Source of the DNA: Lineus longissimus
Taxonomy: Eukaryota; Nemertea; Pilidiophora; Heteronemertea; Lineidae
Direction of reading: 5' to 3'
Assembly: GCF_910592395.1 (NCBI RefSeq)
Contig: NC_088322.1
Coordinates: 11,653,431 to 11,713,430, forward strand
Length of the DNA: 60,000 nucleotides
The first letter of the stretch is position 1, and each line of letters starts with the position of its first letter. This document shows, piece by piece, positions 24,301 through 36,235 of this stretch. Below the pieces are notes generated by a model. That model saw only the letters and a program-made list of their open reading frames with translations, searched no databases and was not told the origin of the DNA. Made by a program: the position numbers and the translations under genes.

Positions 24301-25269
24301 AACCCCAAATTAATGGTGAATATGTCATTTACCTGTGCAGTCCCCAGTATCACAGCTGCAATCAAGTACGGCACCCAACCAATCCCATACGAACTGATGA
24401 CAAAATAGGCAACGGCTTCCAGGGCTAGGATGTGTGCAATATGCGCTATGTAGAACCATACATTGACTTTAAAGAGACCCATGTCTACTGCCTTTTGACG
24501 GATTTCACGGAAGTCATGGACGATTTCGGGCTGAAATGAAAAAGTGAGATGTCTTAATTTGCCTGGAAACTGAGAGTATGTTGGAAGCACTGAAGCAGGG
24601 AAGCCCATTCTACCTATCAATTCTAGCATTCTACATACAAGTCTAGCATTCTACATAACTCTTTACAATTGCCTGAATTCATGCACACCTCATTTGGATC
24701 CCTTATTCTGCCAACCTGGAGGGGCTTCATGAACTTTTTGACGTAGTCTTTGTCATTGTGAAAGGCAGTCCAGGCCTCCTGAAATAAATGAGATAAGGAA
24801 GAGTGAGGTTCGCACGGTTGTTTTCCTCAAAACTGACCCCCCTTCCAGTTCCTCGGGTCTACATAACCAGATTTCATGCCCCTTCAAGTCATTACGTTAT
24901 TTCCAAAGAAATTTTGGCACGACGACGTCGACGTCACTCGATTGCTATATAAGGATGTGTGACGTTAGAAACCGAGAACTGTTTTGACAGTTTATAACGT
25001 TTAACGACGTACAACAATGATTAAGGAAAGAAAAAAATTGCGGCCTCTGCGAACGCGAAAGAAGACAAAAGTTTTACCGATGCATCTTCTCCGGCATAGT
25101 GACTGATAATTCGGGCTCCACCCGGGTGCCTTTTCGCCCACCGAGAAATATCGTAAACGTTGTTATTTATCACAATCCATTTGTCCTCAACTTTGTCATG
25201 TTGCTTCACCTGGTCCCAGGTAATATCTACAACTCTGGTGGCATCAGATATACAGGCACCTTTACCCAT
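21369..25269 (-). CDS. FADS: Front-end fatty acid desaturase (FADS1/2 type)
   Basis: Introduces a double bond between an existing one and the carboxyl end of long-chain fatty acids (delta-5/6/8 type reaction in polyunsaturated fatty-acid synthesis) in the ER membrane. Exons, minus strand: 25269-25078, 24778-24689, 24530-24333, 23851-23750, 23549-23363, 22919-22843, 22688-22591, 22096-21920, 21685-21560, 21417-21369. All introns are GT-AG, all phases agree, 431 residues. Residues 1-64 are a cytochrome b5 domain with the heme motif HPGG (48-51). Histidine boxes are HDYGH (168-172), HFQHH (205-209) and QIEHH (370-374); Q in the third box marks front-end desaturases. Hydrophobic segments lie in exons 3, 6 and 7. 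The C-terminus [15 protein letters not shown] resembles FADS ends. All catalytic ligands are present and the length is normal, so it looks functional. The ATG is the first in an open b5 exon; a 5' UTR splice (CAACAG|AAATGG) is possible. Regiospecificity cannot be read from the sequence. Confidence 0.95.
22145..22425. repeat. Dispersed MITE-like repeat, about 1.5 copies, in a desaturase intron
   Basis: Begins ATAGTGGAACCTCC (about 22150) and ends GGAGGTTCTACTG (about 22316-22328), an imperfect terminal inverted repeat. A partial second copy follows to about 22425. Internal words TGTAATGAGGACACCTCC and GAGGACAGCATTTGTC occur in both. Related fragments lie at 19797-19860, 42637-42732 and about 53330-53380. 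It sits in the intron between desaturase exons 7 and 8. Confidence 0.65.
22441..22575 (-). mobile_element. Possible tRNA-like SINE fragment
   Basis: It shares AGCCAAGAGTCC and a GGGCGGCTCC end with 57290-57352 (AGCCAAGAGTCC, GGGCAGCTCC). Both have a box-B-like GGTTCGAA/GGTTCAAA word between these landmarks. The orientation, family and exact ends are uncertain; it may be a tRNA-derived SINE or just a shared dispersed repeat. Confidence 0.35.
23321..23334. repeat. Poly-G run (14 nt)
   Basis: Uninterrupted G run in the intron between desaturase exons 5 and 6. Length is prone to sequencing error. Confidence 0.9.
24946..24952 (+). promoter_or_regulatory. Candidate TATA box with CRE-like sites, antisense to the desaturase
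   Basis: TATATAA at 24946-24952 on the plus strand lies in desaturase intron 1, preceded by GACGACGTCGACGTCACTCG, which holds two ACGTC/CRE-like half sites. A TGACG word follows at about 24959. About 65 bp downstream an ATG (25017) opens a 29-codon basic frame that overlaps desaturase exon 1 antisense. Sequence-level suggestion only. Confidence 0.25.
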
Positions 25270-26651
25270 TTCTGTTGCAAAACAGGGTGATCTGAAAAAT
25301 AATTGTAATGTAGGCTAATCCTTGGTTTCCATACACAAAATGTACACAAGCCTCGAAATGGTGAAGTCGGGCACGTCATAATTTTGAACCCCATTTATAA
25401 TGGCGTTTTTATGTTCAATTATGCAAGAAACTGCAATAAAACTGAACAATATGATAAATAAAGTACATTTATTAATGATTTCGTGTTTTGAGGTTCAAAT
25501 ATATGCCTTTATTTACAAATAAAACGGCATTTTACTTCCTCATACTTATTGTGACTTCATCGTGTTCTCCACCTGGAATACCGGCCTTGCCGCTTACAGC
25601 ACTTACAATATTCATATACGAGCATTCTTCGCTAATTACATTGTTTATAACCTTAATAAATAATTTTAAATCACATTGAATATTTTGTTCAGGGTTTTAT
25701 ATTCAGAAATCAGGAATTAGTTAGATGAATATTATGCAACAATTTTGGGCTTATCATTTTATGCGTAAGCGCCTCGATCTGAAAAACGAAGTCTCGTTAG
25801 GGAGTTTTCCCCAAATGTACGCGATGATGACGTGCACCATTAACAGGACGTAACATCTATTTTAAAATGCGTTTCCCAAGTGAATGCATGAGGACAACCC
25901 ATTTGTGTCGTATATCACGGGAAACGCCCGATTCCTCTGATTCTGCAGGATGTTAAATCGGGCATTTTATTTCTTTAAATAAATCATAAGCGTCGCATTT
26001 GCTCCTAGCTCTGTTCACCATCCCAAATGGCAATATTGCCAATTGGGCCGGACAATCACGAAAACCCCCAAATATTATACATTTCTTCCTGAATAATTCT
26101 TACAGTGACCATTCTCCCATAAAAGACAGTTGCTTACGCTACACAAAAATGAAAAAAATCGAGGGTCAACCATTGAACTTTTGAGATATGTTGAATTTTG
26201 CACAAATCAGCGAAAAACGCACCGACTGGCACTGGACGGCATTTCAACACGGGGCCGACGCACATCCCAAGTTCAGTGTACACATACGTCGGCAACAACA
26301 GTAAAATGCGTAGTTTCTTGTTAGCCGCCTATTGAGTAGCGCTCTAGGTTTCAGAAACTCCAAAAAAACATGTCTTTGCCAAAACAACTGCTGAATCAAC
26401 ACTGACATACTGTGAGGACCGAGAAATCAATGATTTTAGGAACTACTGTGAGGGGGCCGCGCATGAATAAAAAAAACAACTCCCTAATGAGACCCGAGAT
26501 CGTTACATCGAGGGATGTCGGAGTTCTTCGACAGGTGACGCCACCATTAGTTTATAACGTGGGAAATACGAATTAGCCTCAAACGCTTAGACCATTACTT
26601 CGTCCTCCAAAATTCTGTCCTCACTCAAGGCAAATCAGGTCTCTTGTCTTC

Positions 26652-26717
26652 CATCCTGAGGAAATCGGGGGTTAATGTTGTACGAAGCAAACATTAACCC
26701 CTGAATTCCTCAGGATG
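26652..26717. repeat. Imperfect inverted repeat (about 28-nt arms)
   Basis: CATCCTGAGGAA...GGGGGTTAATGTT pairs with AAACATTAACCCC...TTCCTCAGGATG across a loop of about 9 nt (GTACGAAGC). The arms have two or three mismatches. Hairpin or foldback element; no coding role. Confidence 0.8.
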
Positions 26718-28692
26718 CTTGTCTTCCTGGATGAGATAATAGAGCCTACTGGTATTCCACTTGCGTACAATTAACATCAGCTTAATAATCTTACCTCGAT
26801 GTTGATGGTAGACCTATAGCTCAGAGTGTAGGAATGAGAAGTATCCTATATTGACAGAAAGGCGCCACCTTAAAAAGCAGAGACTAACACGACAAAGCAC
26901 TGGACATCGCAATCAACTTGGCTTTCAGCTGGGACAAGTATATACTTAGGGTAGACCTGCAGCCTTTATTCATTTTCCTCATACTTTTTGGGCTCATTGG
27001 CACTTACTGTCTCAATTGACTATGCCCTAAAACCGGCCTCAGTCAAAGACATGGTTTATTATCAATGACACTACCGCAGCTCCTCCATGCAGTTACCTGA
27101 CACACCCTGCAGGTCAGAGCAATGGCACACCATTGGGGACAAGGCGCACCAGGTAGAAAAAAGGAGCATCCATTGAAAAGAAAGGGCCAGGCCGGTCTAC
27201 TGTCTCAATGGCCAAAAATCATTTCTGAAGAACATGGTCCTCCCCTGAAGATAAACAATATAGAGCCACGGTAAATCCGTGTGACATTTGTCATCATACC
27301 GTGGTCAAAGAGCTGGTGAGCAGAGCACCAGAGAGAGTAGACTCTCGCAGCAGCCAGATTTGGTCATCCTATTTTTCGTCCTCGTCTCTTGGCTGCCACA
27401 GTTTGTGGTGGTAAATGAGGTGACTGGGTGTCCATGGTGTACCCAGAGAGTGGCTGCGAGTATGAGTTGTTGTGGCAGTGCCATAAGTTTAAAACAGTGG
27501 TTCCTTTCAATGCCGTTACTTCTCGATGGAGGTATGTTCTTATTGGCGCAAGTTAATATATACATGGCCTTTCATTAGTCAAATCTTTACTGGATCAATC
27601 TCTCTCTCTCTGCCCAGTGACTAAAACTGCATCTAACATCATTGCCATCATTCCCTCAAACAGTGGTTGCTTCCAATGCCATTTCACTCGCTGGAAGTAT
27701 TGCTGTGCCTTGGCAATCTGAACCTGTCACACAGTGATGAGTCTGTCGCATGGAATTGATCGCAAATCTACCGTCTGCATTCTTGGGGACGCGAAAACGA
27801 AAATTGGATATCGGCCGGAAGGGGTACCGCAGGTTCAAGCAGACAATTTGTGCCGTGCTTGCAGGATATGTAACGTTGGTTACCAAGCATTCTTAAGCTC
27901 AGCTGGTCTCGCTGAGCCGCCAGTTGCCGGTGACTGCTGTTCCTTGGATACGGAGGCTATGGTCACACTTGACGTACAACTGGATGAATGCTTGATCTTG
28001 TGCGTCGATTTCGTGAGGTGCATGTACTCGTGGCTGTCTTCCCATCAATTTTGTGGATAATTTGTTAGATTTAGCTGTGAAGGGGATACCAACAACCAGA
28101 TCCGCTCAGGATGTAGTGTTAGGGTAGGTGATCTTATGCAGATTCTATGTCAGGGATATAAAACCAGGATTGTCATCTGTCAAGTCTTTCGATTGTTGAA
28201 GGTATTTACTAGTTATACCATTGTCTGTATTTGCTGATGGTACAGAATGTGGGCTTATAGACTTATGATGGGGTAGATGTACCTATCTGATTCCAACCCC
28301 ATGGATTTGCTGGAAATCTCTCAGCAAAACCAGTGACTGCATATCTAATGCAGTCAAAGTGGCTGTAAATTGTAATGGATGTTTAGTTTATATCGCGAGT
28401 CCAATAATTGGTTAGTCAGACTCCTTATCTTTTCCGGGTAATCTTTTCAGCCATTTCCCTGGAGGTCGTGTCATCCGGTCTAGCTATAAGGATTTGGCCC
28501 CACTGACCTGCTATTCATTGATGTCATTGCAGGTCTCAGCATTTGCTTTGACAGCTTAATGTTACAGCCAAACTGTATACGTTCTAGTATCATATTATCA
28601 TTCATATTCATTATCACAGTATCTTGGTTGTTACCTTTGATTGCCGATTTTCTTAAAAGAAGTATGTGGTGATGTGGTTGCCATATAGTTGC

Positions 28693-28716
28693 ATGATGAT
28701 GATGATGATGATGATG
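28693..28716. repeat. GAT/ATG trinucleotide microsatellite
   Basis: Eight consecutive ATG/GAT triplets. Confidence 0.9.
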
Positions 28717-29734
28717 AATCTAAGCCATTTGCTTCTTAGTAAGCATAGAATGAATTCCTCTACCTTTGTTGGTCTCTAAGAATCCTCTCCAGTTCCTGCC
28801 AGGAAGTGTGACACTGAATGGTCATCATGTGAGGTCCCTCACTCCAGGTTCCATCACAAGCTTTCCCAGATCTTTCCCTCACCTTGCTCATTCCACGTCA
28901 GCCATTTGGTAATTTCGGATGTCAGTTTTCTCAGTGTATGCCCAATTCAACTCCAGTGTTGAGGACATATTTCTATTTCAAATGCACCTTCTGCATCACC
29001 AGGGTAGCCAACAGCAAACAACCCTCGTAGTACATCACTACACTTGTCATGTTCTGCAATCAACTCCTGAAATCGCCGTAGGACAGCATCAATACCATCA
29101 GGGCCGCCATTGAATACGCATCATACTCAACAATATCTACATCATCTGAGTACGATTTCAGTGAATTCATCGTAGGAAACACCTCAGCAGAGCAATCGGA
29201 TTTTCTTACGCATGACGTCTACTGTCATTCCAACTCATTTTCTGCTACTTCTGGTACGTGTTCTAATGGTGTTTTTTGTCGCGTGATTTCTAAGCTGACT
29301 ATTCCAGCTGACTATTGATCCATCATCGGTGTATCACATCGTCTTATGCGGGTGAAATTCCATCTCAGGTGATTCCTCATCATACAGTTTGGTGCCATTG
29401 ATTCTGCAATGAATGCCATAATGCAGACATTTATTCCACTTCACCTCTGTGATCGGCGGAAAAAGAAAAATTTGCATCAATTCTTTTTTACAGCTCCTAT
29501 TATGGCTAATGCCAATTCAAGGACAAGCAGTTATCCCTGAAGTAGCAGTGGCGGAGTCCTTGGCTTGATTTGCATGATTACTAGTTCGTGTAAACTCGTG
29601 AAAAGGCCATCATCTGGGTGGAGGAGGTAAGCTGGTTGCCCCGGTACAATTTCATGTATAGCATTTGTGTGCAATTATATGCACTACCAGCTCTTTCTGC
29701 CCTGAAGGGGCTATGACTGTCCTTTACTCTATAG

Positions 29735-30010
29735 AAAACGACCACCTTCTTACTCTATAGAAAACGACCACCTTCTTCATGCTATAGGGAACATACGACA
29801 TCCTTTTGTAGAATACAACTTCTTTATTCACTCTATAGGAGACAGCTTTCTCTATAGAACATGACCTCCAACTTTATGCTATAGGAAACAGCCTCCTTCG
29901 CCCTATAGAAAACAACCTCCTTCTTCATGTATAGGAAACTTCCTAATTCGCTTTGTTGAAAACAACCTCCTGGTCTTCTATTCTTGCTATAGAAAACAGC
30001 CTTCTACGTT
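29735..30010. repeat. Degenerate minisatellite, about 30-36 bp unit
   Basis: CTATAGAAAACGACC followed by ACCTTCTT recurs perfectly at about 29731 and 29754 and in diverged form (CTATAGGAAACAGCCTCC) to about 30010. A stray copy lies near 30340. Diverged copies point to an old tandem expansion. Confidence 0.7.
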
Positions 30011-33000
30011 TCATTTGAATCGATAACAAGCGCCATCTCACAATGATAAATTGGATGCATTCAAGGGTAGGTGATATCAATTTACGTGATGTATGGATCG
30101 GATTATGTCGGCCATGCACCGCCTGTAGCAGGGTACCTTATAGCGTTTGAAGTGAAGCGAAACTGAACTGTGCATTATTGTGACAAGATTTCCATCAATC
30201 TCCCTACCAGGTACAAAACTACACCTATGTTGAGGTTGTGGTTGACTTGCAGTCACATCCCTAGCGATTTGCCTTTATCAGCCACATCGTTGGGTTATGA
30301 AACCAGTTTGTGCAGTGATCTTGTCCTCCTTCAAGCTAAAGAAAACAGTCTCCTTCATTTTATTTGAAGCACTAACGTACTGTACTGTTGGTGTCTCAGT
30401 TTACATGGTTTAGGTGATGATGTCTTGGAATTCATCGAGGTGCATCACAAATAAACCCACAGAGGACGTGATTCTAGTCAGATCCTTTAACAACTTCGCG
30501 GTACTCATTGGTAGCTTTCAAGTGAAACAAAGACGTTATAGGTTGTCCATATTGATAATATGTGTGAGGTTATAACAGTACAACATTTGATTGCGTTGTG
30601 CTCTGAGATACAATAGGTAAATATCAATGCAACATTTGCATACAACATTGTGCTCTCAGAAACAACACATGAATAACAATACTGCTTCTACATGCACCAC
30701 ATGCTCTAAATATCGATTTGCTGAAGACAAGAGTCCATCTGTCCTTCTCGTTAGATTTGTCAATCTCACTCGATGATTCGTCTTCAATACTGAACGTCTG
30801 AGGTGTTTCCGGAGAAAGGCGATTTCGATTTTTTTTATCATTGAATGTGGCGGCTGCATTAGTTTTGTTGCTTCACCGTTTCAACTACATAACGGACGCA
30901 ATGAACTGGCGGGGTCGCTGCCCTTAACAGGAAGGAGAGACGAATAGGATAATGTAGTGGACAGCCCCTGGAGTCTGCTTTTTGACTTGCACAGCGAAGG
31001 AAAAAAATCAGCAGATCGTAAATTGATGTCTGCAATGGATATTCGGCGAATATCTACCCAATGAGAAATGAACTTGTGAAAATGAAGGAGACACGATCAC
31101 GGTCCTACTAATCAAAGCTTGAGGCCCATCACATAAACAAACGATGTCGAGGCCAATCGTAACAATCTCTTTACCCTGACAACACCATCAGGATTGACTC
31201 TCAAAAGCTTGATGTGTTTAGGTGCTGGGAGGATCGCGTTGACCGCCGAACTGTATCTCATCAATATCTGATGAACAGAAGAGCAGGTGGAGATTGGATA
31301 TCAAAGATGGATGAGTTGGTCAGTTGCAAGCTGTTTCCAATTCATCGCATCTTTGTTTAGTTTTTGTTTTTCAGTTTAGTGCATTAACAGCTGAGCATGA
31401 AGTGGTAATTGGAAGTTTAATCGACGTCGTTATTTGTATGGAAATTAAAAAGACCTTTAGTTTCCATTTCTGAGAAGAACGATTTCTCCCAATGATGTAG
31501 AACGGTCTGACACTCTTAGAAATTTTTTTTGGGTACTTTTGAACAACTTTTCAGCCAACACCAATATTATAATGCACTTGGTGAAGGTTTTTCAGGGAGC
31601 GCTTTTTTCTGTGAAAGATCTCTCGGGTTGCATATTTGTGTTGGTTGAAAAAAACCTCATTCTCAGAACCCTTTATTTAAAAGAGTGCGGTGGGATCCAA
31701 TGGCAATATTGGTATATACCATGTTCTCCAGCATTGATCTACCCCGAGACTGGTGTCATGTTAAGTGTCCTCTCCAGCCTAATGAACATTGAGCCACCTC
31801 GTTACCGACATCGTTAGCCTAATGAGACATAGTCAGCATCTATCTATTGACCAAATGAATGGCCGGCTAACCCAACTTCTGTGTATCATCATGTCCTATC
31901 GAAATTTTGGACTTAGTTCTATGTGTTCATCGCGAATCAATCTATGATGAAGTTGATAACATATGTTGCTCTCTGTGATTGAGAAGATCACAGAAACCTC
32001 AATGCTGCCAAACATCACCCAACACCTAACGTTATTACAACCAAATGCTATTAAGCAATGTTTAATTCATGGTCACAGCCAAGTGTCCCTAATCCCAATG
32101 GAATCACTGCATCACATATTCAAATGTATAATCTGGTTATAAATGTCACTTTATGAAGATTTAGGAGGACATTTATCGTTTGGGAATAGTGCCGCATGGC
32201 TGGTTCCCCGCAGCGAGCAGTGGAGGCAGCGGTGTAATACAGTAGCGAAAGGGTAGATTCAGACTGAGCAGAACTTTTTGGCTAGGAAACCCATGAGACT
32301 GCAGGTTGAGAGGGCCTGGTCTCTCACTCCCTATGCAACCTGCACCCACTCTTCAACCTGGCTGACCAGTCATCTGTTCAGCAGTAGGTGCTCTGACCAC
32401 TACTGTATGCGACTTGAGGCTTTATATTTCCTGTCCCCCTGCATCCCAGCGGTAAGCCTTCAACTGAGCAGACCGCAAAGCCCACTGAAGCACAATGCAA
32501 TACATTTCCTATTCTTAAGGCGTATACCTGCCTGCTGTCCTTTCATCCAATTTAACTGTTTCCTCCGGCAACGTATGCCACTTTGATTCTATGACCACAT
32601 TCATTTGTCAACAGCCATCCGTCTTTGTGTCCAGTGATTGTTTTAGGAGGCTTAGGCTGGTGAATTCTCAGGTGAGTTCTTGTCCATAATGCTTCGGATC
32701 TGAGTGGATCCAGGAGTCGGAGAAAGAGGGGGCACATGTGTTTTTTAGACCTGCAGTTTTCTGAAATGGAGCGAGCCGTTTAGGTTCTGGCTGCAATAAA
32801 TGTACGTCAGAAGTTTAATCCTTGGGCATCAACTTCGAATCCAATCATAACATGCAACAAAACCGACATTCCTGAAATGAGAATTTGTTCAAGCAATACC
32901 AGTAGATTGTCTCTGGTCATTGGTTATCGCACTTCACAGTCTAATGATCCATAATTCTCAAGTTTCCTGCTATCGTCCCGAGATATCATCAACACTGCTT

Positions 33001-33640
33001 CGATTGAATGGGTAATCCATCAGAATTAGTTTCTCTTGGTTACTTTTAATGTCTGTTTCCATGACATCGAGGTGTAAATTTCTCAGGATATTGGAACGGT
33101 TTCTATGGGGGTGTTTTCTCAGATGAGCAGTCAGAGCAACAATAGGACCGCTTAAAAAAAGATAGTTTATCATCCTTTTCACATAAATATGGTTAAGAAA
33201 GTGGTGAGGGAGGGTCGTTTATGAAATATTGTATATCTCAACATGGAGTTTTGGTGCCAAATGAATCGTCTGTTAAGCATGCGATGCGCCTTCGACACGC
33301 CAAAACTTCCTGTATTGTACGGTTTTTCGATAGATTTGTAACCAAATAAAATGACCTCTCATGTTACAATGTTAACTTTGATATTTCAATTCCGATGCCC
33401 TCATTCTAAAAAATCAATCCTATTTACGACGTATCGTGTATATTTGTGCCTAATACCCAGCTCTTGCTATTAGTCAATAAAAAGATCTATACTCTCCTAT
33501 AGTGGGAGGTAAAATACCAAACCATGCGCTGATCACGATTCCTTTAAACACTTAGGACACTGAGTCGTTGTCGATTTCCAGGAGATTGTTGGTGATGATG
33601 AACATCTATTGACCATGTATTGATGATGGATGACGATAGT
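30011..33640. other. No gene recognised
   Basis: Short frames only (30656-30859 minus, 31539-31817 plus, 32278-32586 plus, 32970-33182 minus). None has a recognisable motif. No arrays or RNA genes seen. Confidence 0.4.
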
Positions 33641-33812
33641 GATGGGTGTACCATGCCTCCGTGATGTGGAATGACGGAAGAGGTCTTTGGGTATAGTTGT
33701 TCCCTGAGGATGATACCTTGCATCTGTGATGTGGAATGGTTGAAGGGATCTAGGGGTAAAGTTGTTGCCTGAATATGGGACCTCACATCTGTCGTGTGGA
33801 ATGGTGAAAATA
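33641..33812. repeat. Short tandem repeat, about 65 bp, about three copies
   Basis: GTGATGTGGAATG followed by AAGTTGTTGCCTGA-like words and CATCTGTGATGTGG recur at about 33661, 33726 and 33791, with increasing divergence. The two overlapping minus-strand frames here arise from the repeat. Confidence 0.65.
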
Positions 33813-35032
33813 ATCATGGAATAAAGTTGTGGAATCTGTCCAAAAATGTCACGTCATCCAAGGTTTACACTCTTGATATATTTTCCGATGCTTTTGATCA
33901 CGTTAAACAAGGTGTGAGCCTTTGGTATTTTGTCCCCGGGATTATATAAGACAGTGCACTTTGATTTTCTAGTAGTAACAGTATCATGTTTCAAACCTGC
34001 TTGAGCAGATCAGATTGAATAAAAACTTTCCCTGTGCTCCATCCATGAAAAAAACCGTATTGTAGATGATGTGGGTATATTGGCGCAGAGAACTGATATC
34101 ATTTGTCCAAATGGTTGAAGGGTATTGCCTCTGATGAGCTTTAATGCAGACTTGTATTAAGTAAAAGTTGAGAAGCAAGTTTATCCCACTGGTGTCGATA
34201 GCATGAAAATAGCATAACCTCGTTTTGCAAGTAATGGATGCTTTTTGTGAAAAAACGCCCTGAAAAATATTTGCTGTCTGGTGAAAGGGGGGGGGGTGTA
34301 CGCCTTGGGGATTTAAGATATATTGATGCAAAAGTTAGCTTTGAAAGCCTGCCTGACATGCTAGGAAGCACTATCCTTCCCCTGCTTAATTTTCAAACAG
34401 AACCTCTCGCCGTGACTAAGGGATACCGTTGCGAGCGTGGGAGGATTTGTTCACAGCAACTTTCCGGCAAGGAGATTACACAAACAAGTGAAATTCTAGT
34501 CAGGAAAAGACACCATGGTAACAGTTCTTCTTGATGGGTTTACTACTGGTAAATTATAAGCTCTGCTTCTGGGTTTCTATTGTACAAAAATGGGTGAAGT
34601 TTGGGAAGAGATAACACTGTGAGGAAGATTAATATCAATTTGATAGAAAGGAAGGTGTACCCTCTTAGATATGATTCCTTAACTGCCGTAATCCACAATC
34701 TCTGGACTCTTGCCGCTGACATCAAGCTTTTTCTCTTCGAAAGAAAAGATATCAGTTCAAGTACCTTACCAGTAGGCCTATATGTGACCTTTGTGAATTA
34801 ACCAAGATCTGCAACTTGAGACCTGACTCCTGCTATATGAGCCATCTGACATCAATCGTATTAGACTTATGACAAAAACCAATATTTATATTTTGACTTA
34901 AAACCGGTAATGCATTTTCATTCGCATGACTGTTATGTATGAGCTGAAGGGGAATTGTGAATCTAAAGACCATACCCACTTACACTACCTGTTGACATAG
35001 GTCGTATAGAAACTAGTCTAAAAAGTCCAAAC
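33813..35032. other. No gene recognised
   Basis: Short frames on both strands, none convincing. An 8-nt G run occurs near 34291. Confidence 0.4.
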
Positions 35033-35298
35033 TTGTCTGAATCCACTGTAATATAACTCAACCAGGCTTCTGTAGAGTCCAGTCACCAGTTCGAAGAAAT
35101 ATTGCAAATGAACTCAATACCAGCTTGGTGCAGGAACTGAAAGCGGCCTCTCATAAAAGTAAAAAATTGTCTGAATCCACTGTAATCTATTACTCAACCA
35201 GGTTTCTCGAGAGCACAGTCTCCAGTACGAAGAAATATTGCCAATGAACTCAATACCAGCTTGGTGCAGCTGGAGCTGAAAGCGGCCTCTCATAACAT
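35033..35298. repeat. Tandem duplication, 134-bp unit, two copies
   Basis: TTGTCTGAATCCACTGTAAT starts both copies (35033 and 35167) and AAAGCGGCCTCTCATAA ends both. The copies differ by several substitutions and small indels, so the duplication is not recent. Confidence 0.88.
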
Positions 35299-36056
35299 CT
35301 ATCAAATACTACCCTGGAACGCAAACATCATTGTCGGAGCACCATAATCCTTTAAACTCCCACCAACAAGGGTATTAGCTCTACAGATGCTATGCGAAAC
35401 CATTGTTCCGACAAGAGGCGCTCATCTTCTGATAGATTTATGATGGATCGATATTCCTGTCATCAATAATTGTCTTGGAGGGAGGATTTTTATTGCAAGT
35501 CTCAAGGGATGAGATGCGCTGGGATGCAGGATGGTGCTGTTCAGGTCTAGAAGAGGAATTCTGGCTGGTTCCATTCAACACAAGTGCGAGACTGGGGGTT
35601 GACCTTTTCTTCTCCTGATCTCAATGTTCCTGACGCGCTCGAACCACCTGATCTTAAGAAGACGGCGTAGACAACGCATGTGAATGGCTTCCTGCTTGTT
35701 TCTTCCGTCAGTCTTGTGGCACAGGTTTGAGGGACCAAAGGGTATTCTTTGTATTAAAAAACCCATTCAGACAGGTTGGCAAGGGTTCAAAATGTCAAGC
35801 AAAATCACACCTGATGTCAAACACAGAGAAGAAAGATAAAAGAAGCTTATATGAATACAATATCCAGGTCTTCAGAACCAATGCCGCACCATCGAAAATC
35901 CACCAAGCGCTTACACCAGCGCTGCAGCTAGTTATAAAATCCGGCTACAGATGGCGCGCAAACAATAAGCAGAACGCAGAAAGCCTTGGCAGAAAGCGCC
36001 ATTTCGAAAGCGCCGCCTGGAGCCGAACCATCTAACTAGCTAATTGCCGATCCATT

Positions 36057-36235
36057 TGCGCTTACACCACGACAAAGCCGAGCTTTTAACAAGCCGGGCG
36101 AATTTGGACCATCAAGCTTGGTGGGACAAATTCGCTCGGCAATTTGTATCGGCAATGGATTGCCGAACCAATTTGTCGCGGCAATGTGGTGGTGTAAGTG
36201 CAATTGGTCCACCAATATTTCGTGGTGTAAGCGCA
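36057..36235. mobile_element. MITE-like element with 16-bp terminal inverted repeats
   Basis: TGCGCTTACACCACGA at 36057-36072 is exactly inverted at 36220-36235. The 179-bp body is itself partly palindromic (CCGGGCGAATTTG with CAAATTCGCTCGG) and has an internal imperfect copy of the terminus near 36188. A related GCGCTTACACCAGCG word lies outside at about 35909. Non-coding; no firm target-site duplication seen. Confidence 0.7.

Larger units (their letters stand above)
25270..29734. other. No gene recognised; upstream of the desaturase
   Basis: May hold 5' UTR exons and the promoter of the desaturase. Contents I can name are the inverted repeat at 26652-26717, a candidate terminal-repeat pair at 25788-26497 and a GAT microsatellite at 28693-28716. 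The longest open frames (27288-27578 plus, 27734-28060 plus) have no recognisable domain. Confidence 0.4.

Noticed and set aside
27288-28060. Protein-coding gene from the 96- and 108-codon plus frames
   Set aside because: No recognisable motif, no consistent splice chain, and comparable frames on the other strand.
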